Source: Spiroplasma kunkelii CR2-3x (GTDB lineage: Bacteria; Bacillota_I; Bacilli_A; Mycoplasmatales; Mycoplasmataceae). Taken from it: DNA of 64,000 bases. The notes below the pieces were generated by a model. That model had not been told where the DNA came from, made no database searches, and worked only from the letters and a program-made list of their open reading frames with translations. The position numbers and the translations under genes were made by a program. Shown here in pieces: positions 31,462-42,818 of the stretch (its first letter is position 1; the number at the start of each line of letters is the position of its first letter). The DNA is taken from assembly GCF_001274875.1 (NCBI RefSeq), contig NZ_CP010899.1, positions 992,001-1,056,000 on the forward strand. The letters run 5' to 3'.

Positions 31462-33093
31462 TTATGATGATGGATAAACATAGTCTTCTGGTTTAAACGA
31501 AATTCGATATTTATCAATTGGTCAAGGTGTATAATAAATATTATTCGTTGTTTGATTAACACCAAAACGAAATTTAAGTTCATTATATCATCCATAATGT
31601 CAAGTAAATGCACGATCTGTACCAATGTCAACATTAAATTTGTTATGAGCTGTAACTCAGAACTTTTCAATATCAGGTAAAATTTTAATTTCAGGTTGTT
31701 CCTTAAATTCTCTTAAATAATTGTTTCAAATTGTTTGAAGCGATAAATCAGGATTTTTTGCAAATTGATTATTTAATGTTTCTCATTTTTTAATTGGTAA
31801 GAAAATAACCCCTTCCATATGAACAATAATATCTCATGTAATTTGGAAATATTTATAAAACGCAGCAATAATTCGTCCAAAGTTCTCAATCTTTTTGATC
31901 ATTCCTGCTCGTGTTATTCCTACATTAATATAAATTGGTTTATTGTCATTTACTGAAATTCCTGATAACGGTAATCCAGCAACTAAAATTTTTGCTAAAT
32001 TAATTTTAAACTGTCCTAACTGTAATTTTTCAGCAGTTGAAGCAGTTAAAATATTTAATTTTTCACCATAAAATTCTAAGAAATTTTCAGGTGTTAATTT
32101 GTCTGGAGCATACCCAGTATTAACCCAGGAATATTTTTCATCATATGGCAAGACTGGTATCACACCGTTTGTATCTGGATTAATAATTGAATTTAATAAA
32201 ATTAAGATTTTTTCATCACTAGCATAAGTGATATTTTCTCCAAGTTCTCCCAACGTATCATCTTCTTTTAATCCTTTTTCTAATTCTTTTTGGACAATTG
32301 TATCTAACATACTGTGATCATAAGCATAATTTAAATCAAAATTATCATAAATACTTTTGAAAGTTTCATTTTTATCAACAATAATATCATCGGACATCTT
32401 CTCATTAAAAAATTTAATGATTGACTTTGATATTTGTTCTACTACTGCTTTTAAAATTTTTTGCATTTTATCAATATCATTGGTAATAGTATATTGAATT
32501 AAAAATGGTACAACTGTTTCTAATTTTTTAAATTTGATGTTAACATTAAATTTAAAATCTAAACGAACAGCTTTTAAACCTTCCGTATTAATATATGCTA
32601 GTTTACCTAATTTTTCAATATCAATAAAATTTAAAATAAAGTTTACACTATCTGCTTCAATATTCAGCGGAAAACTATTTGGATAATAGTTTAAATATTT
32701 ATTAGTAATTTCTTGATTAATATTATTAAAAACTGCCATAAAACCAGTTTTAAGAGTTGCTAAAAATGGTGCAACCTTATCATCTTCTTCCTCTAATATT
32801 TCCTTTTGGTGATCATTTATTACCATTGAAAATAAGTTTTCAAAATCAATATTTGAGTAAGAATTAGTATCAATTAAAGTTTTTTCTGCTGTGTATTTTT
32901 GAATCTCATTTGATGCTGCTTTTGTTATATCATTTAAAATTTTTAAATCTCCATTATAGTCAATTTCATTTTCATTATTATCGTGATTATTGTTTAAAGC
33001 ATTTTTACAACTAATAACAGAACCAACACTAACCACACTAAAAATTGCAACTCCCAACATTGCTAATAGCTTTTTCATAGTCTTTAAATCCAT
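31462..33093 (-). CDS. Large surface lipoprotein
   Basis: 543 residues (ATG at 33093; ATG at 33078, giving MKKLLAMLGVAIFSVVSVGS, is a real alternative because the AGGATGG ribosome site overlaps the first ATG). Lipobox SVIS-C with Cys at about residue 29. The mature part is acidic and helical in its first 300 residues and rich in Tyr/Trp near the end (AFTWHYGWYNELKF, TPWPIDKYRISF). It reads through TGA codons to TAA at 31462. I take it to be one of the Spiroplasma surface lipoproteins; its partner is unknown. A 17-A tract lies 80 bp upstream (see 33173). Confidence 0.85.
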
Positions 33094-33172
33094 CCTTTTA
33101 AAAATAACTATACCCCAAATATCTTATATATATTTTAATATCATATATATTCGAAATATCTTTTATGTTATT

Positions 33173-33189
33173 AAAAAAAAAAAAAAAAA
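33173..33189. promoter_or_regulatory. 17-A homopolymer upstream of the lipoprotein gene
   Basis: Seventeen A on the plus strand (T on the coding strand), 80-96 bp before the lipoprotein start, close to where -35 elements would be (TATAGT lies 15-20 nt before the start, TAAGAT about 15 nt further). In Mycoplasma, slippage in poly-A/T tracts at such positions switches surface lipoprotein genes on and off. Confidence 0.55.
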
Positions 33190-33289
33190 TCAAGGGGGTT
33201 AACAATAATTTTAAAATATATTTTTTAATCCGAAAGAATTTCTAATTTATGGCATAAATTAATCCATATATAAAATTTTAATCTTTAGT

Positions 33290-33955
33290 TTGAATTAAAT
33301 ATGTATAATTTAATGTAGATTTTTGTGGAATAATACGAAATAAACGTTTCAAAGAACGATTTTTTTAACCAATAATTAAATATTTTTTTCTTTTTATTCT
33401 TAATGCTTTTGGTAAAAATTTTTTAATAAATCGTTCTAATGACATTAAACCTGGCAAGGTTTTTTTATTTTTAAAATCAGAATTTTTAAAAAACGCAGTT
33501 TTTGTGTGGCTCCAATACAAATAGTAACTACACGAACTGGTAATTTTGTTTTCTTTAATTCATTATTAATAGCAACAGATAAACTTAAAATATATGCTAA
33601 AGCATATAAGGAAAGAAATATTAATAATTTGCCCTTTTTTCTGCTCAATAAAATATTGCGTAAAAAGTTTAGTTAAAATATGGACTGCTTTAATATTTAG
33701 ATTAATCATTTTTAATTCATCTGCTAAAGGAATTGTTATAAAAAGACCTTTTTTCCCAAAACCAGCATTATTAATAAATAAAACAATATGATACTGTTTT
33801 ATTTCTTCAAATAAAGCATAACAATTTTCGGGAACAGACAAATCATATGATAAAGAAACAATTGTTTGTTCAGGAAATTGTTGTTGTAATTCTTTTGCTC
33901 ATTCTGTATGGTGAAATACTCCAATAATAATGTGATAACTTTGCTTCAACAATCA
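33290..33955 (-). pseudogene. Short-chain dehydrogenase/reductase, remnant
   Basis: Minus-strand pieces in two frames: ELQQQFPEQTIVSLSYDLSV, HIVLFINNAGFGKKGLF (the NNAG motif), KMINLNIKAVHILTKLFTQY, QIINISF (start of the strand before the catalytic Ser), then a deletion of the catalytic YxxxK region and YALAYILSLSVAINNELKKT, RVVTICIGATQ. The family fits DltE/YqjQ-type SDRs. The 5' end is replaced by tailed-phage DNA at about 33955, so phage insertion or recombination destroyed it. Confidence 0.75.
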
Positions 33956-36127
33956 CTGATATATAACTACAATTTACACCATTTGGTGTTTGTAAAAATT
34001 CTAAATCATTATCTTTTTCACTATCACTAACTGGTGTTTGAGCATCAACTGCTTTGGTTTGTTCATTAATTAAATAAACTCTATTAGTTTTTTTATTTAA
34101 TTGTTTTAAATTATAAGTTGAATAAACTAATTCACTAGTTGGTGTACAATCTTTATTTAAAACAGTACCTTTAAATTTATCAGTTAATAAAGTTGTAAAA
34201 CTAAAACTAGTAGCATTAGCACCAATTAAAGCACCAATTTTATCATTACCTTGTTCTCTAAATATTTCAAAAGGTAAATAACCAGCAGCAGCAGATTTAG
34301 ACCCTCAAAAAGCATCATTATAAAAACTATAAACATTAGCGCCACTCATAAACCCATTAAGTCATGGAAAATTAGGTCATTTATCATCTTGAGTAATTGT
34401 TAAATTACCAATTCAATCTCATGGAATACCAAATGAAACAAAATTTAAGAATTTACCAACAGCAGGAATAGTAAAAGGATTAAATACTAATTTTTGTGTA
34501 TAGTTTAAAGGTAATGTAGTAATTTGACGATTAATAAAATTATTCATATTTAAAATATCTCAAATATTACATGAGCCCATTTTATTATATTCAATTTGAA
34601 CTTGTCCTACTGTATTACCAAATTCATCTTTTCTTCTAAAATATGATGATGCTTGTGTACTAATTATGTGTACTAATTATATTATCAACATTACCACTAT
34701 TTACTTTTACTTTTGCTGGTGGTGTTATTTTTCAATGTTTAGACCAATAAGGTTTAGAATTTGCACCTTCTTCATTAATAGTTGTTCCAACGGTTGGATT
34801 AGTTGCAGTTGATGTTGTTTTATCAGTTATTACCATACCTTCATTATTTTTTTCAATTCAAAAATCAGACATTGATTGTATATGTTCTTTTCAATCTTTA
34901 TAACCAGTAATAATTGTTGGTTGTATACCTTAAATATTATATCAACTTACTTCGGGTAATGCATAAGTATTTATTTTATCAGGTGGAGCAGGATACATGT
35001 TATACATTAATAAATCACGAGAATTCATTACTTTTTTATTAAATTCACCTTTAATAATTGGTCGACCAATAACAAGCATATCAAATAAAATAGGATTACC
35101 ATAAAATTTAACTGCCATTGCTCTAACACCAGGGTCTTTTAATAAAATATTATCTAATTCAACAATACCTTTATTTAGTTTTTCATCATAAGTTATTTTA
35201 GGAAAACAATAACCTTCACCAGGAGCACTTGTTTGTATAAATTGTCGTACTGATAAACCACTATGACTAATTTTGTCATTAATACTTGAAAAAGTAATTT
35301 CTTGTCATAAAAAACTACCATCATAAGGTGAATAATAATTAATAACATTTGATGGATATAATCATTGTCTATCTTGTGGGGCAGAATTAATATCACCACC
35401 ACCAATATTTAAACCACGGTCATTAAATACAGTATAAAAATTATAATAATCATTAATATTTAATTTTTCAGAATCTTCATCTAAAATTAATAAAGTATAT
35501 TGTCTTTCTGTTGATTGCTGAGTAAATACTTGTTCAAATTTGGCTTCACCAAATTGAATTGAACTTCTATCATCAATCATATAAGCATCTCAATATTTAC
35601 CAACTTTAACTTCTTTTGTATAAAAATTATCTGCTTTATTATCATTATTTATAAAATAACTTAATTTATATTGTTTTAAATATTCTAACATTCTATTAAT
35701 ATCATAAATATTTTCACCATCAATTAATTTTCAATAATTATTTTCATTTTCATCTTTTAATTTTATCGCAAAAGGTGTTTCCTTAATTGGCTCATATTGT
35801 TGAGTCAACTGGTTGCTTTTTAAAATCATCAATATTTAAAATATTAATTTCTTTACCTTTATATTTTTGAACTATTTTTAAACTACCTTGTCATTGAGCA
35901 ATCGTACTTTCCATATTATCAAATATGCGTGAATAACTACCATAATCACTTGGTTTTGCATTATTAGGTTTTCAGCCTGTTTCTGTATCAGGAATATATG
36001 AACTATAAACATTAAAAGGAAATACCATTCAATGTCTATTATCTCGTATATTTTCTCTAATATCTATTAAAGTATCATGGGCTTGTCTTCTTAATTCTTC
36101 CATAACACCTGGGTTAATTCTACTCAT
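33955..36127 (-). pseudogene. Phage structural protein (after portal), three lesions
   Basis: MSRINPGVMEELRRQAHDTL starts a frame of about 720 codons. Lesions: a one-base frameshift near 35790 (KKQPVDS / QYEPIKETPF), a TAA in SWYNI*GIQP near 34935, and a 13-bp tandem duplication at 34655-34680 that shifts the frame. Removing them gives a continuous acidic, aromatic-rich protein, e.g. WMVFPFNVYSSYIPDTETGW, RQYTLLILDEDSEKLN, LVFNPFTIPAVGKFLNF. The C-terminus runs into the SDR remnant. It could be the capsid or a tail/collar protein; no motif decides. A diverged copy is at 55783-56508. Confidence 0.6.
34655..34680. repeat. 13-bp tandem duplication inactivating the phage structural gene
   Basis: GTGTACTAATTAT is present twice without gap (34655-34667, 34668-34680). 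Deleting one copy restores the frame (…NIIST-QASSYFRRKDEFG…), so the duplication itself is the inactivating event here. Confidence 0.9.
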
Positions 36128-36130
36128 TTT

Positions 36131-37526
36131 TTAATCCTCCTTAATTTCTGTTCTACCTTGTAAGGCATTTTGATTATTACCAGTTTCATCATATTCTAGT
36201 AATTTATTATTATGTTCTATTTCTTTGGTTTGCATTTTATCTTGTCATTTTTCAATTTTTTCATAATATTTAGTTGCTTCTAATTCATCAATATTATCAT
36301 ATTCAGTAATTGCTCTTATTGGTTCCATTGTTCCATTGTCTAAATCTAGCAGTAATTAATTCATTTTGTCGCATTTGGTCAACTAAACTAGCACTAACAA
36401 AATCAAAACCATAAGGCCGTTCACCATTACCATCTCATAAACCATAATATTTTAAAACAATATCAAACATCTTAGTATAATATTGTTTACGATATGATTG
36501 TAAATATGCTTGTTTTTCTAAGTCTTTTGTTTTTTTTATTAATGATTGTGTTTTATTTTCTTCACTATCTGAAGCATCGCCAAAAGGACTAGAAAAATTA
36601 GATGCTATATATACTTGTTCAATAATAGATTTTTAGTCTTGTGTATATGTTTCTAAAATTGGTGTACCTTGTACTACTTGTAAAGATTGAGATGATGTTC
36701 CATCTGCTGCTGTTTGACCTGATTGAATAAAAATATCACCAAATACATCTTGTAATACTTTTTTATTACCATTATTATAAGCAGTCATTAAATTATCATC
36801 TAATTGACCATATCAGTGTGTACGATTTGCATATCTTTCTTTTGATTTAATATTAAAACTATCTTCTAAATCAAATTGTAATTTATAACAATTTGACATT
36901 GTAGGTCATGGATTTAATGTAGTTGATGTTGATAAAAATAATGGATTAGGTTCATTTATCATTTCTCAAAAAGGAATAATACCTAATTTATTTTTAAATT
37001 CTTGTACTAAAATAGGTTTAACATCATCTTTAATTTCTGTTTTACTTTGACCAACAACTACTTCATTATTTTTAGGTCAACCTTTAATAATTATTTTATC
37101 TTTAGTACAAATTAAATTTAAAATAAAACCACTATCTGATTGATGATAATTTAATCAAATATCAGCACCTTGTTCAATTTCATTTATTTTACTTACTCTT
37201 GAAGTAAAGTTAAATGGATTAATTCATAAATCAATATTACCATCACTAGTTTCTGATAAACCAAAAATAGTTTTACCCATTAAACTTGCTGTTAATTCAT
37301 TTTTATCTAATTTCTCTTTTATTTTATAAGTTTCATATCATCAATTTAATTTTTCTAAAATGTCTTTACGATGAGACTTAAATAATATATCTTTACCATT
37401 TACTAAACGCATTTGATGGCGAGCAATAATATTTGCTAAATTAATTGTTCAATCATAATTATAATATTTTAAAACACTATTAATATCATTTAAGTTTGGT
37501 AAAGAAGGGTATGTACTATTATTCAT
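36131..37526 (-). pseudogene. Phage portal-like protein, two lesions
   Basis: The frame begins MNNSTYPSLPNLNDINSVLK (AAT/ATG overlap with the preceding gene) and covers about 465 codons, ending ALQGRTEIKED just before the AGGAGG of the next gene. A TAA interrupts it in TYTQD*KSIIEQ (near 36632) and a frameshift lies near 36345. Features such as LIKKTKDLEKQAYLQSYRKQ in the C-terminal half and position right after the large terminase suggest portal/head-tail connector. No portal signature is strong enough to prove it. The gene at 56509-57400 is a distant homologue. Confidence 0.55.
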
Positions 37527-37797
37527 TATTATTTTGCTCCTTTAATTTTAAAATAAGTCCATAATTAATTATATTTACAGTTAATAAACTAGGTTCATTT
37601 GATAAAACTTTTACACATACTTTAACTTTTTTATATTTTTTAATATATTCGTTATATAAATTTAATTTACATATTGCAATATTATCTTTTTTTAATTCTT
37701 GACAAAGTCTTTTTTTAACTTGTCCACAAACAGACATATATGGTCTTTTTGCATTTATTACACGCTCATCATGTATTACATAAATATCTTTTTTCAT
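37519..37797 (-). CDS. Small phage protein between terminase and portal (92 aa)
   Basis: MKKDIYVIHDERVINAKRPY to KLKEQNNNE, basic, two Cys, no TM segment. ATG at 37797 overlaps the TAA of the terminase gene (TAATG), and the stop overlaps the portal start, so it belongs to the same operon. Intact. No recognised family. Confidence 0.65.
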   Translation of the reverse strand: MKKDIYVIHDERVINAKRPYMSVCGQVKKRLCQELKKDNIAICKLNLYNEYIKKYKKVKVCVKVLSNEPSLLTVNIINYGLILKLKEQNNNE

Positions 37798-39266
37798 TAA
37801 GTTATTCACTCCCTTTGTTGCCATAATTTATAATCTGGTGAATTATTATGTTTAACCATTGGTATTAATTCAAAGTGTAAAGCATAAAAATAACTATCAA
37901 ATGTATCATCATATAAGTCTAGCATTCTTTCTTCCCTTGAATCTTCTTTATCTTCTCATTGAATTAATTCATATTGATTTTTACTTACAGGACATTTTTC
38001 TCATAATCATTTTAATTGATTAGTATTTATTAACATTGTAAATGCTTCAATACGATGCTTTACTTTAAATTTTTGTTTTTGTGCTGGTTTAAATGTCATA
38101 TATTGACCAAAACTATAATTATATTTTTCTCGATTTAAACTTTATAATATTGCATAAGCACTATCATCAACATTAATTGATATACCTTGTTGTATTAAAT
38201 TAAAATATTGATTTAATTGATTATTATAAAACTCTAAAATATCTTTTACTTGTTCTAATGGTCCTTTAAATTGTTGTGTAGCATTTGAATGAGTATATTC
38301 TGCGACTTTATATGCTTTTTTATCAAATAAATTATATAGTCAAAAAATAGCTGCTGTTGTATGTCCTTTTGGACTAGTAGAGTTTGCTAAGTCAACTCCA
38401 CCCAATAATTTTGTTGGTTGAATAATATCTGTTGCTTGCATAATATAAATATATCTTGCAAAAATTGAACCACTAGTATTACCTGGTAAACCTCAACTTC
38501 ATACTCTTGCTCTTTCAATATCTAATTGTTCTAATCTTAATTGTTCATTAACTTTATCTTGTGGTAATTCATAATTAAGTCTTCAACTAGAATAATGAAT
38601 AATAATCTTCATATTTCATTTTTCGATGTATTTAATTTGTTCATATTTACTACGCATTATTTCTTCATTAAAAGGTAATAATTCATTACAATAACCAACA
38701 ATATATCTTTTTAAACTTTCAAGATTACAAGTATTAATTGTTATTTTATTTTGATAACCACGAATAGCAAATTCTAAATCACTTAAATCTTTTTGTTGAA
38801 ATTGGTCACATTCTTCTCTTCAATCAATAACTAATTTATATTTATTCAAATCAGCAAAAGCTTTTAATTTTTCTTTTCGACTTGGTGAATGTAAACCTTT
38901 ACAATATATTTTGCTACCATTTGATAAAGTAAAAGTAAAATTTGATAAATTAATAGTATAAGGAATATGATTTTCATCTAACATATTTCATATATTTTGA
39001 AATACACTATCTTTTAAATCTTTACTCCAATACATGCTAGCAATGATACAAATTCGTTGTTTAATTAATAAACTAATTTTTAATAATTCACCAAACATTT
39101 TAATATTTGAAATAGTCTTACCACTATATCGTGTTCCAATTTGATTAATTTCATTAACTAATTCATATTTTTTAGCAAAGGGATATTTATTACCAATACT
39201 ACTATTTTGTAATAACCAATAAGGAGTTTCTAACAAATAAGTAAAATGATTAAGCATCATTATCAC
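37797..39266 (-). pseudogene. Phage terminase large subunit, one stop codon
   Basis: About 489 codons. N-terminal ATPase: GTRYSGKT near residue 43 is the Walker A-like motif, LVIDWREECDQF the Walker B region with acidic residues, TINTCN the coupling motif. C-terminal RNase H-like nuclease: LGGVDLANSTSPKGHTTAAI with the first Asp, ISINVDDSAYAIL, then TAA, then SLNREKYNYSFG and LDLYDDTFDSYFYA with the last acidic pair. The enzyme would package DNA into proheads. One in-frame TAA at about codon 375 breaks it. GTG at 39266 or ATG at 39260 may start it; both overlap the small terminase. Confidence 0.85.
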
Positions 39267-39648
39267 TCTCTTTTTTAATATCTCTAATATCAGTTTGTAA
39301 ATTAACTATTATTGGCTGTTGATTATTTAAGTTTAATTCTTGTTCTAATTGTTTTTCTTGTAGTGAATATTTATAATTAAATGCTCGTTGTCAATATGTT
39401 TTTACTCCATCAGGTGTTTTAACCATTGCTTTAATTAATTCACTTTCAATTTTATCAACTTGTCGTTCAAGCAAAGGAACTATCTTTTCGCTCCGATAAA
39501 TTTCTTGTCTTCAATGACGAGAAAGATTGAATTCATTGGTTAAATCATTTAAAGTATATGGTTTATCAGATGATTTATTTTCTCAAAATTGCTCTATTTT
39601 ACGATAAAAAGTTGCTAAACTTGCTGTTTTTGGATTAAATTCTTTCAT
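39250..39648 (-). CDS. Probable phage terminase small subunit (132 aa)
   Basis: MKEFNPKTASLATFYRKIEQ continues into TLNDLTNEFNLSRHWRQEIY, a helix-turn-helix-like segment as used for DNA recognition, then a helical region with VKTPDGVKTYWQRAFNYKYS and an acidic tail DIRDIKKESDNDA. The size, N-terminal HTH, and overlap with the large terminase support the call. Intact. SD AAGGAG lies 6 nt before ATG. Confidence 0.65.
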
Positions 39649-39802
39649 TTTTTACTCCTTTTTGCATATTAAAATTGCTATTATTTAATCATAATGTTTA
39701 AATAAAAGAGTAATAACAAACTTATCAAGAACTAAAAACGTAGCAAAATGTATTAAAGAACTTAATATTATTTTTATTATATTTATTTTAAAATTAAAAA
39801 AA

Positions 39803-39833
39803 GACTTTTTCAAGTCTTTTTTGTAAAACAAGT
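39803..39833. terminator. Hairpin terminator upstream of the phage module
   Basis: AAAAAGACTT/AAGTCTTTTTT around TTTC. It lies between the phage operon start and IS30. 39650-39884 otherwise holds no gene. Confidence 0.8.
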
Positions 39834-39884
39834 TTTTAGAGATACAAATTTGAAACTTTTTATACTTTAATTTTATAACTTTAA

Positions 39885-41040
39885 AAATAATTGTCAATAG
39901 TTTTTTAAAAAATAGTGTATAAATAACTTTAAAAGATTGGAGATACAATATATGAAAGATTATACACATGTAAAATTTGATGAACGAAGATTTTTTAAAG
40001 ATTTATTATCTTCTAATGCTTGTAAAAAGAAAAATGGAACAATTAATTTATCTGAAATATCAAGGCAAACGGGAAGAGATATTAATACTGTTAAAAGAGA
40101 AATTAATAGATTTAAAAAAATAGAAGATTATACAGCAGTTGTAGCACATAAAGATTATTATAAAAAACGAAAAAAATGTATTAAAAAACTACCTGAATTT
40201 ACAGAAGAACAGATTAATTTTATTCAAATTAGATTTAATAAATATCATGATTCTCCAAGAGAATTAATTTATCGTTATTTTTTAAAATTTGGTGTTAAAT
40301 TTCCTGCCTGTGTTAAAACATTGTATAAATGAATTCGTTTAGGTTTTTATGGTTTTTTAAAACAGAATTTGCGACATCGTGGTAAAAAATATAAAACAAA
40401 AGGAAAAGTTGATAATCGTGGTAAATTAACTAATTTTAAATCAATTTGAGATATTGAAAATAAACTTTCTAATTTTGGATGATTTGAAATGGATACGGTG
40501 GTTGGTAAAAATCATCAATCTTTTCTTTTAGTTTTAGTAGAACAATCAAGTAGAAAATATTTTGCAATAAAATTAGAAAATCATACTGCTAATGAGGTTT
40601 TTAAAAAGTTTAAAGAATTAGTTAAAGTAAATAATTTAATGGGTAAAATAAAAGGCGTAATAACTGATAGAGGAAGAGAATTTTATAAATGAAGAAAAAT
40701 AGAAATGTTTGTTGAAACACAAGTATATTTTTGTGAAGCTGGTAAACCTCGTCAAAAACCTTTAATTGAATATATGAATAGTGAATTGAGACATTGATTT
40801 CATAGGAGAACTGATTTTAATAAAGTTAGTCAGAAACGATTAAATTGAGTAATTAATGATGTAATTAATGAAAAATTACGGCCCTGTTTAAATTGAATAA
40901 GTGCAAAAGAAATGTTTTTACAAAATATTAAATAAATTTATTAAAATTCTTAATAAATCCTTTTTAGTGTGCTTAAATATGATTAAATTAAGTTATATTT
41001 ATAAAATATTTTAATTTTTTAAAAAATAGTTGCATTTATT
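39885..41040 (+). mobile_element. IS30-family insertion sequence, complete
   Basis: Imperfect terminal inverted repeats containing CAATAGTTTTTTAAAAAATA on the left (about 39892-39920) and CAACTATTTTTTAAAAAATT read from the right (about 41030-41005) flank one intact transposase gene. The element sits between the phage module and the plectrovirus cargo gene. Confidence 0.8.
39952..40935 (+). CDS. IS30-family transposase, intact
   Basis: 327 residues. N-terminal helix-turn-helix (INLSEISRQTGRDINTVKRE, residues 30-50) resembles IS30 HTH-38. Catalytic DDE: Asp in GWFEMDTVVG (near 181), Asp in GVITDRGREF (near 239), Glu in PLIEYMNSEL (near 274). It cuts and joins DNA at the element ends. SD GGAG lies 10 nt before ATG. 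This is the only copy in the window without stops; remnants at 879, 1136, 10270 and 19650 are all relatives. SpV1 genomes carry such a transposase, so it may have arrived with the plectroviruses. Confidence 0.93.
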
Positions 41041-41129
41041 TTAAATGATGTTATCATCAAATTAACAAGAGATATAAATTTGGAACTTGAATATACACGA
41101 TACATTTTTTAAAATTAATATTTATAAAA

Positions 41130-41726
41130 CTAAACATTTTTTATAAAAGTTAGTATTTTTTCTGGTTCTATAAATAATTTAATTGAATTATTATTTTCTG
41201 AATATCCTTCTACTCTAAAGGACATATTCAAATAAAAGTTACCATTTTTTTCTATAAAATTTAAATTATAAATAATTTCTACCTCATAATTTATATTTGG
41301 ATTATATTTATAAAATTTTAAATTAAAGTTATCTTTTTCTTTATCTGAAAGACTAATAAAATGATAATATCCGTTAGGTTTTTGAAAAATAACTTTATAT
41401 GTATCTTGATTTAAATCTTGGTCTAAAACAGAGAAAAACATATTAAAATTTTTAAAATAAAAACCAGTAAAATTTTCTTTTAATTCATCTAAAGAATTAA
41501 TACCTAATTCTTCTGTAAAATTAATTTTACAGTCAAATAATAATTCATCTTCAAGAATAGAATGTTTAATACAAAAATCCTTTGTATTAAAATCTATAGT
41601 AGCATTTTTATTAATGATGCTACTACTTGAAAAAGAAGGATATGGACTCATTGCCATTAATGACACTCCTCCACTTGCTGTTATAGCCGTTGCTCCGATT
41701 AAACTTAATAATTTTTTTATATTCAT
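41130..41726 (-). CDS. Secreted protein, plectrovirus cargo type 1
   Basis: 198 residues from MNIKKLLSLIGATAITASG (signal peptide; an in-frame upstream ATG at 41774 lacks an SD, while AAAGGA lies 12 nt before this one). The mature part is acidic and strand-rich (KDFCIKHSILEDELLFDCKI, FYKYNPNINYEVEIIYNLNF). No Cys at the cleavage site, so secreted and not lipid-anchored. The signal peptide and 230 bp upstream match those of 44499-45008, but the mature sequences are unrelated. Function unknown. Confidence 0.75.
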   Translation of the reverse strand: MNIKKLLSLIGATAITASGGVSLMAMSPYPSFSSSSIINKNATIDFNTKDFCIKHSILEDELLFDCKINFTEELGINSLDELKENFTGFYFKNFNMFFSVLDQDLNQDTYKVIFQKPNGYYHFISLSDKEKDNFNLKFYKYNPNINYEVEIIYNLNFIEKNGNFYLNMSFRVEGYSENNNSIKLFIEPEKILTFIKNV

Positions 41727-41960
41727 AAATATATTATTCCTTTCTTTTTTTATTTTTATGTATTTAATATACATAATTTAACTATATTTAATTATTTTTC
41801 TTTTGTCAAATTTCTTTAAAAAATCTTTGGGACTGTTGTGTTACTTAATTAATCAAGTAAAAGGGACTTCGCCCCTAGGTCGCTTCGCTACCTGTACCCC
41901 GCAAACAACACACGGAGGAGGGACTTTATGTCCTCCCCGTGTGTTGTTTGCCTATCTGTT
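41727..41960 (-). promoter_or_regulatory. Constant 5' region of the cargo cassette with strong hairpin (copy 1)
   Basis: Contains the SD and likely promoter (TATACATAATTTAACTAT region), GTTGTGTTACTTAATT, the small hairpin GGGACTTCGCCCC, and a long stem 41902-41950 with arms CAAACAACACACGG and CCGTGTGTTGTTTG. About 150 bp next to the gene are nearly identical to 45009-45170. Confidence 0.7.
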
Positions 41961-42458
41961 TGTCTCTGTCTGTGTCTGTATTTATTTGCTTGTATTTGTA
42001 TCTGATTTTAATTTTATTTTTTATAATAATAATTATAAAAATAAATATAACTGCTTACTTTTAAGGTCTAATTTGCCCCTTAAAACGCTTTATATAAACA
42101 AAAAAGACATAGATTATTAATCATCTAATCTATGTCTTAATATTGATATTTTTTTGATGTTTATTATCGTGAAAATTATAACACTTTATAGGACTAGTAC
42201 AAAGCATAATTTAGTTTTTATGATTTTATTATATATCATATTTTCCTTTTTCCAACTATTCATTAAATTAATTTACATTTATTTAATCAATAATTAAAAA
42301 ATCCCAATCAACAAGATTCACACACATTTATTTATCGTACATTTTGCTTTATTAAATATCATTTGACAAGTCAATATTTAACAGTGATAGAGAAGCAACA
42401 TTTTTATATTATTCTAACCATTATTATTTTTTTTAATTTTTATGTTAAATTATATATT

Positions 42459-42818
42459 TTAATTGTTTACTAATTGACACATTACACTAGATAAAGATTG
42501 TAAATTATAAGTATCTTGTAAATGCAGCAATTTATTATATTGAATAGGAGTTATTTTTATTGTTTTAGAAACTAATTTTTTATAAAATGACTTATCAATT
42601 TCTAAGACATCGTTAATTTCTCAATTATCAATTAAATATCTTACTGTTTCAGAAAAAGACCAAATTTTAATCTTATCTCTTATTTGAATTATTTTAGAAT
42701 AATGTTTTAAAGACATTGGTAAGTAAAACGATATAATATTTTTGTCTTTAAAGTTTTCATCAATTTTAAAAATTTATTTATATTCAGAAATATTAATCTT
42801 TTTTCTAATGTCGTTCAT
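42459..42818 (-). pseudogene. Ribbon-helix-helix-like regulator, one stop codon (copy C)
   Basis: 119-codon frame starting MNDIRKKINISEYK, then TAA at codon 14, then open to CQLVNN. The RHH-like part IISFYLPMSLKHYSKIIQIR with SFSETVRYLIDNWEINDV is intact here. Compare 25262-25606, which has a different stop. Two independent lesions in two copies show that the gene is not under selection in the integrated state. Confidence 0.5.

Larger units (their letters stand above)
33955..39650 (-). mobile_element. Tailed-phage morphogenesis module, degraded
   Basis: Order on the minus strand: small terminase (39648), large terminase (39266), 92-residue gene (37797), portal-like gene (37526), large structural gene (36127). 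The genes overlap or abut (TAATG junctions, AGGAGG sites), as in an active phage operon, but all large ones are now broken. Order and terminase motifs point to a dsDNA tailed phage. SpV3-type short-tailed viruses are known from spiroplasmas; a link to them is my inference. Confidence 0.8.

Noticed and set aside
31440-31670. Minus-strand frame of 76 codons at the lipoprotein 3' end
   Set aside because: With TGA read as Trp the lipoprotein frame itself runs through this DNA to TAA at 31462; the other frame has no start signals.
41803-42120. Plus-strand frame of 105 codons with Cys/Val-rich composition
   Set aside because: It lies in the hairpin and leader DNA of the minus-strand cargo cassette, has no ribosome binding site, and its composition comes from the stem sequence and the TCTG-rich repeat.
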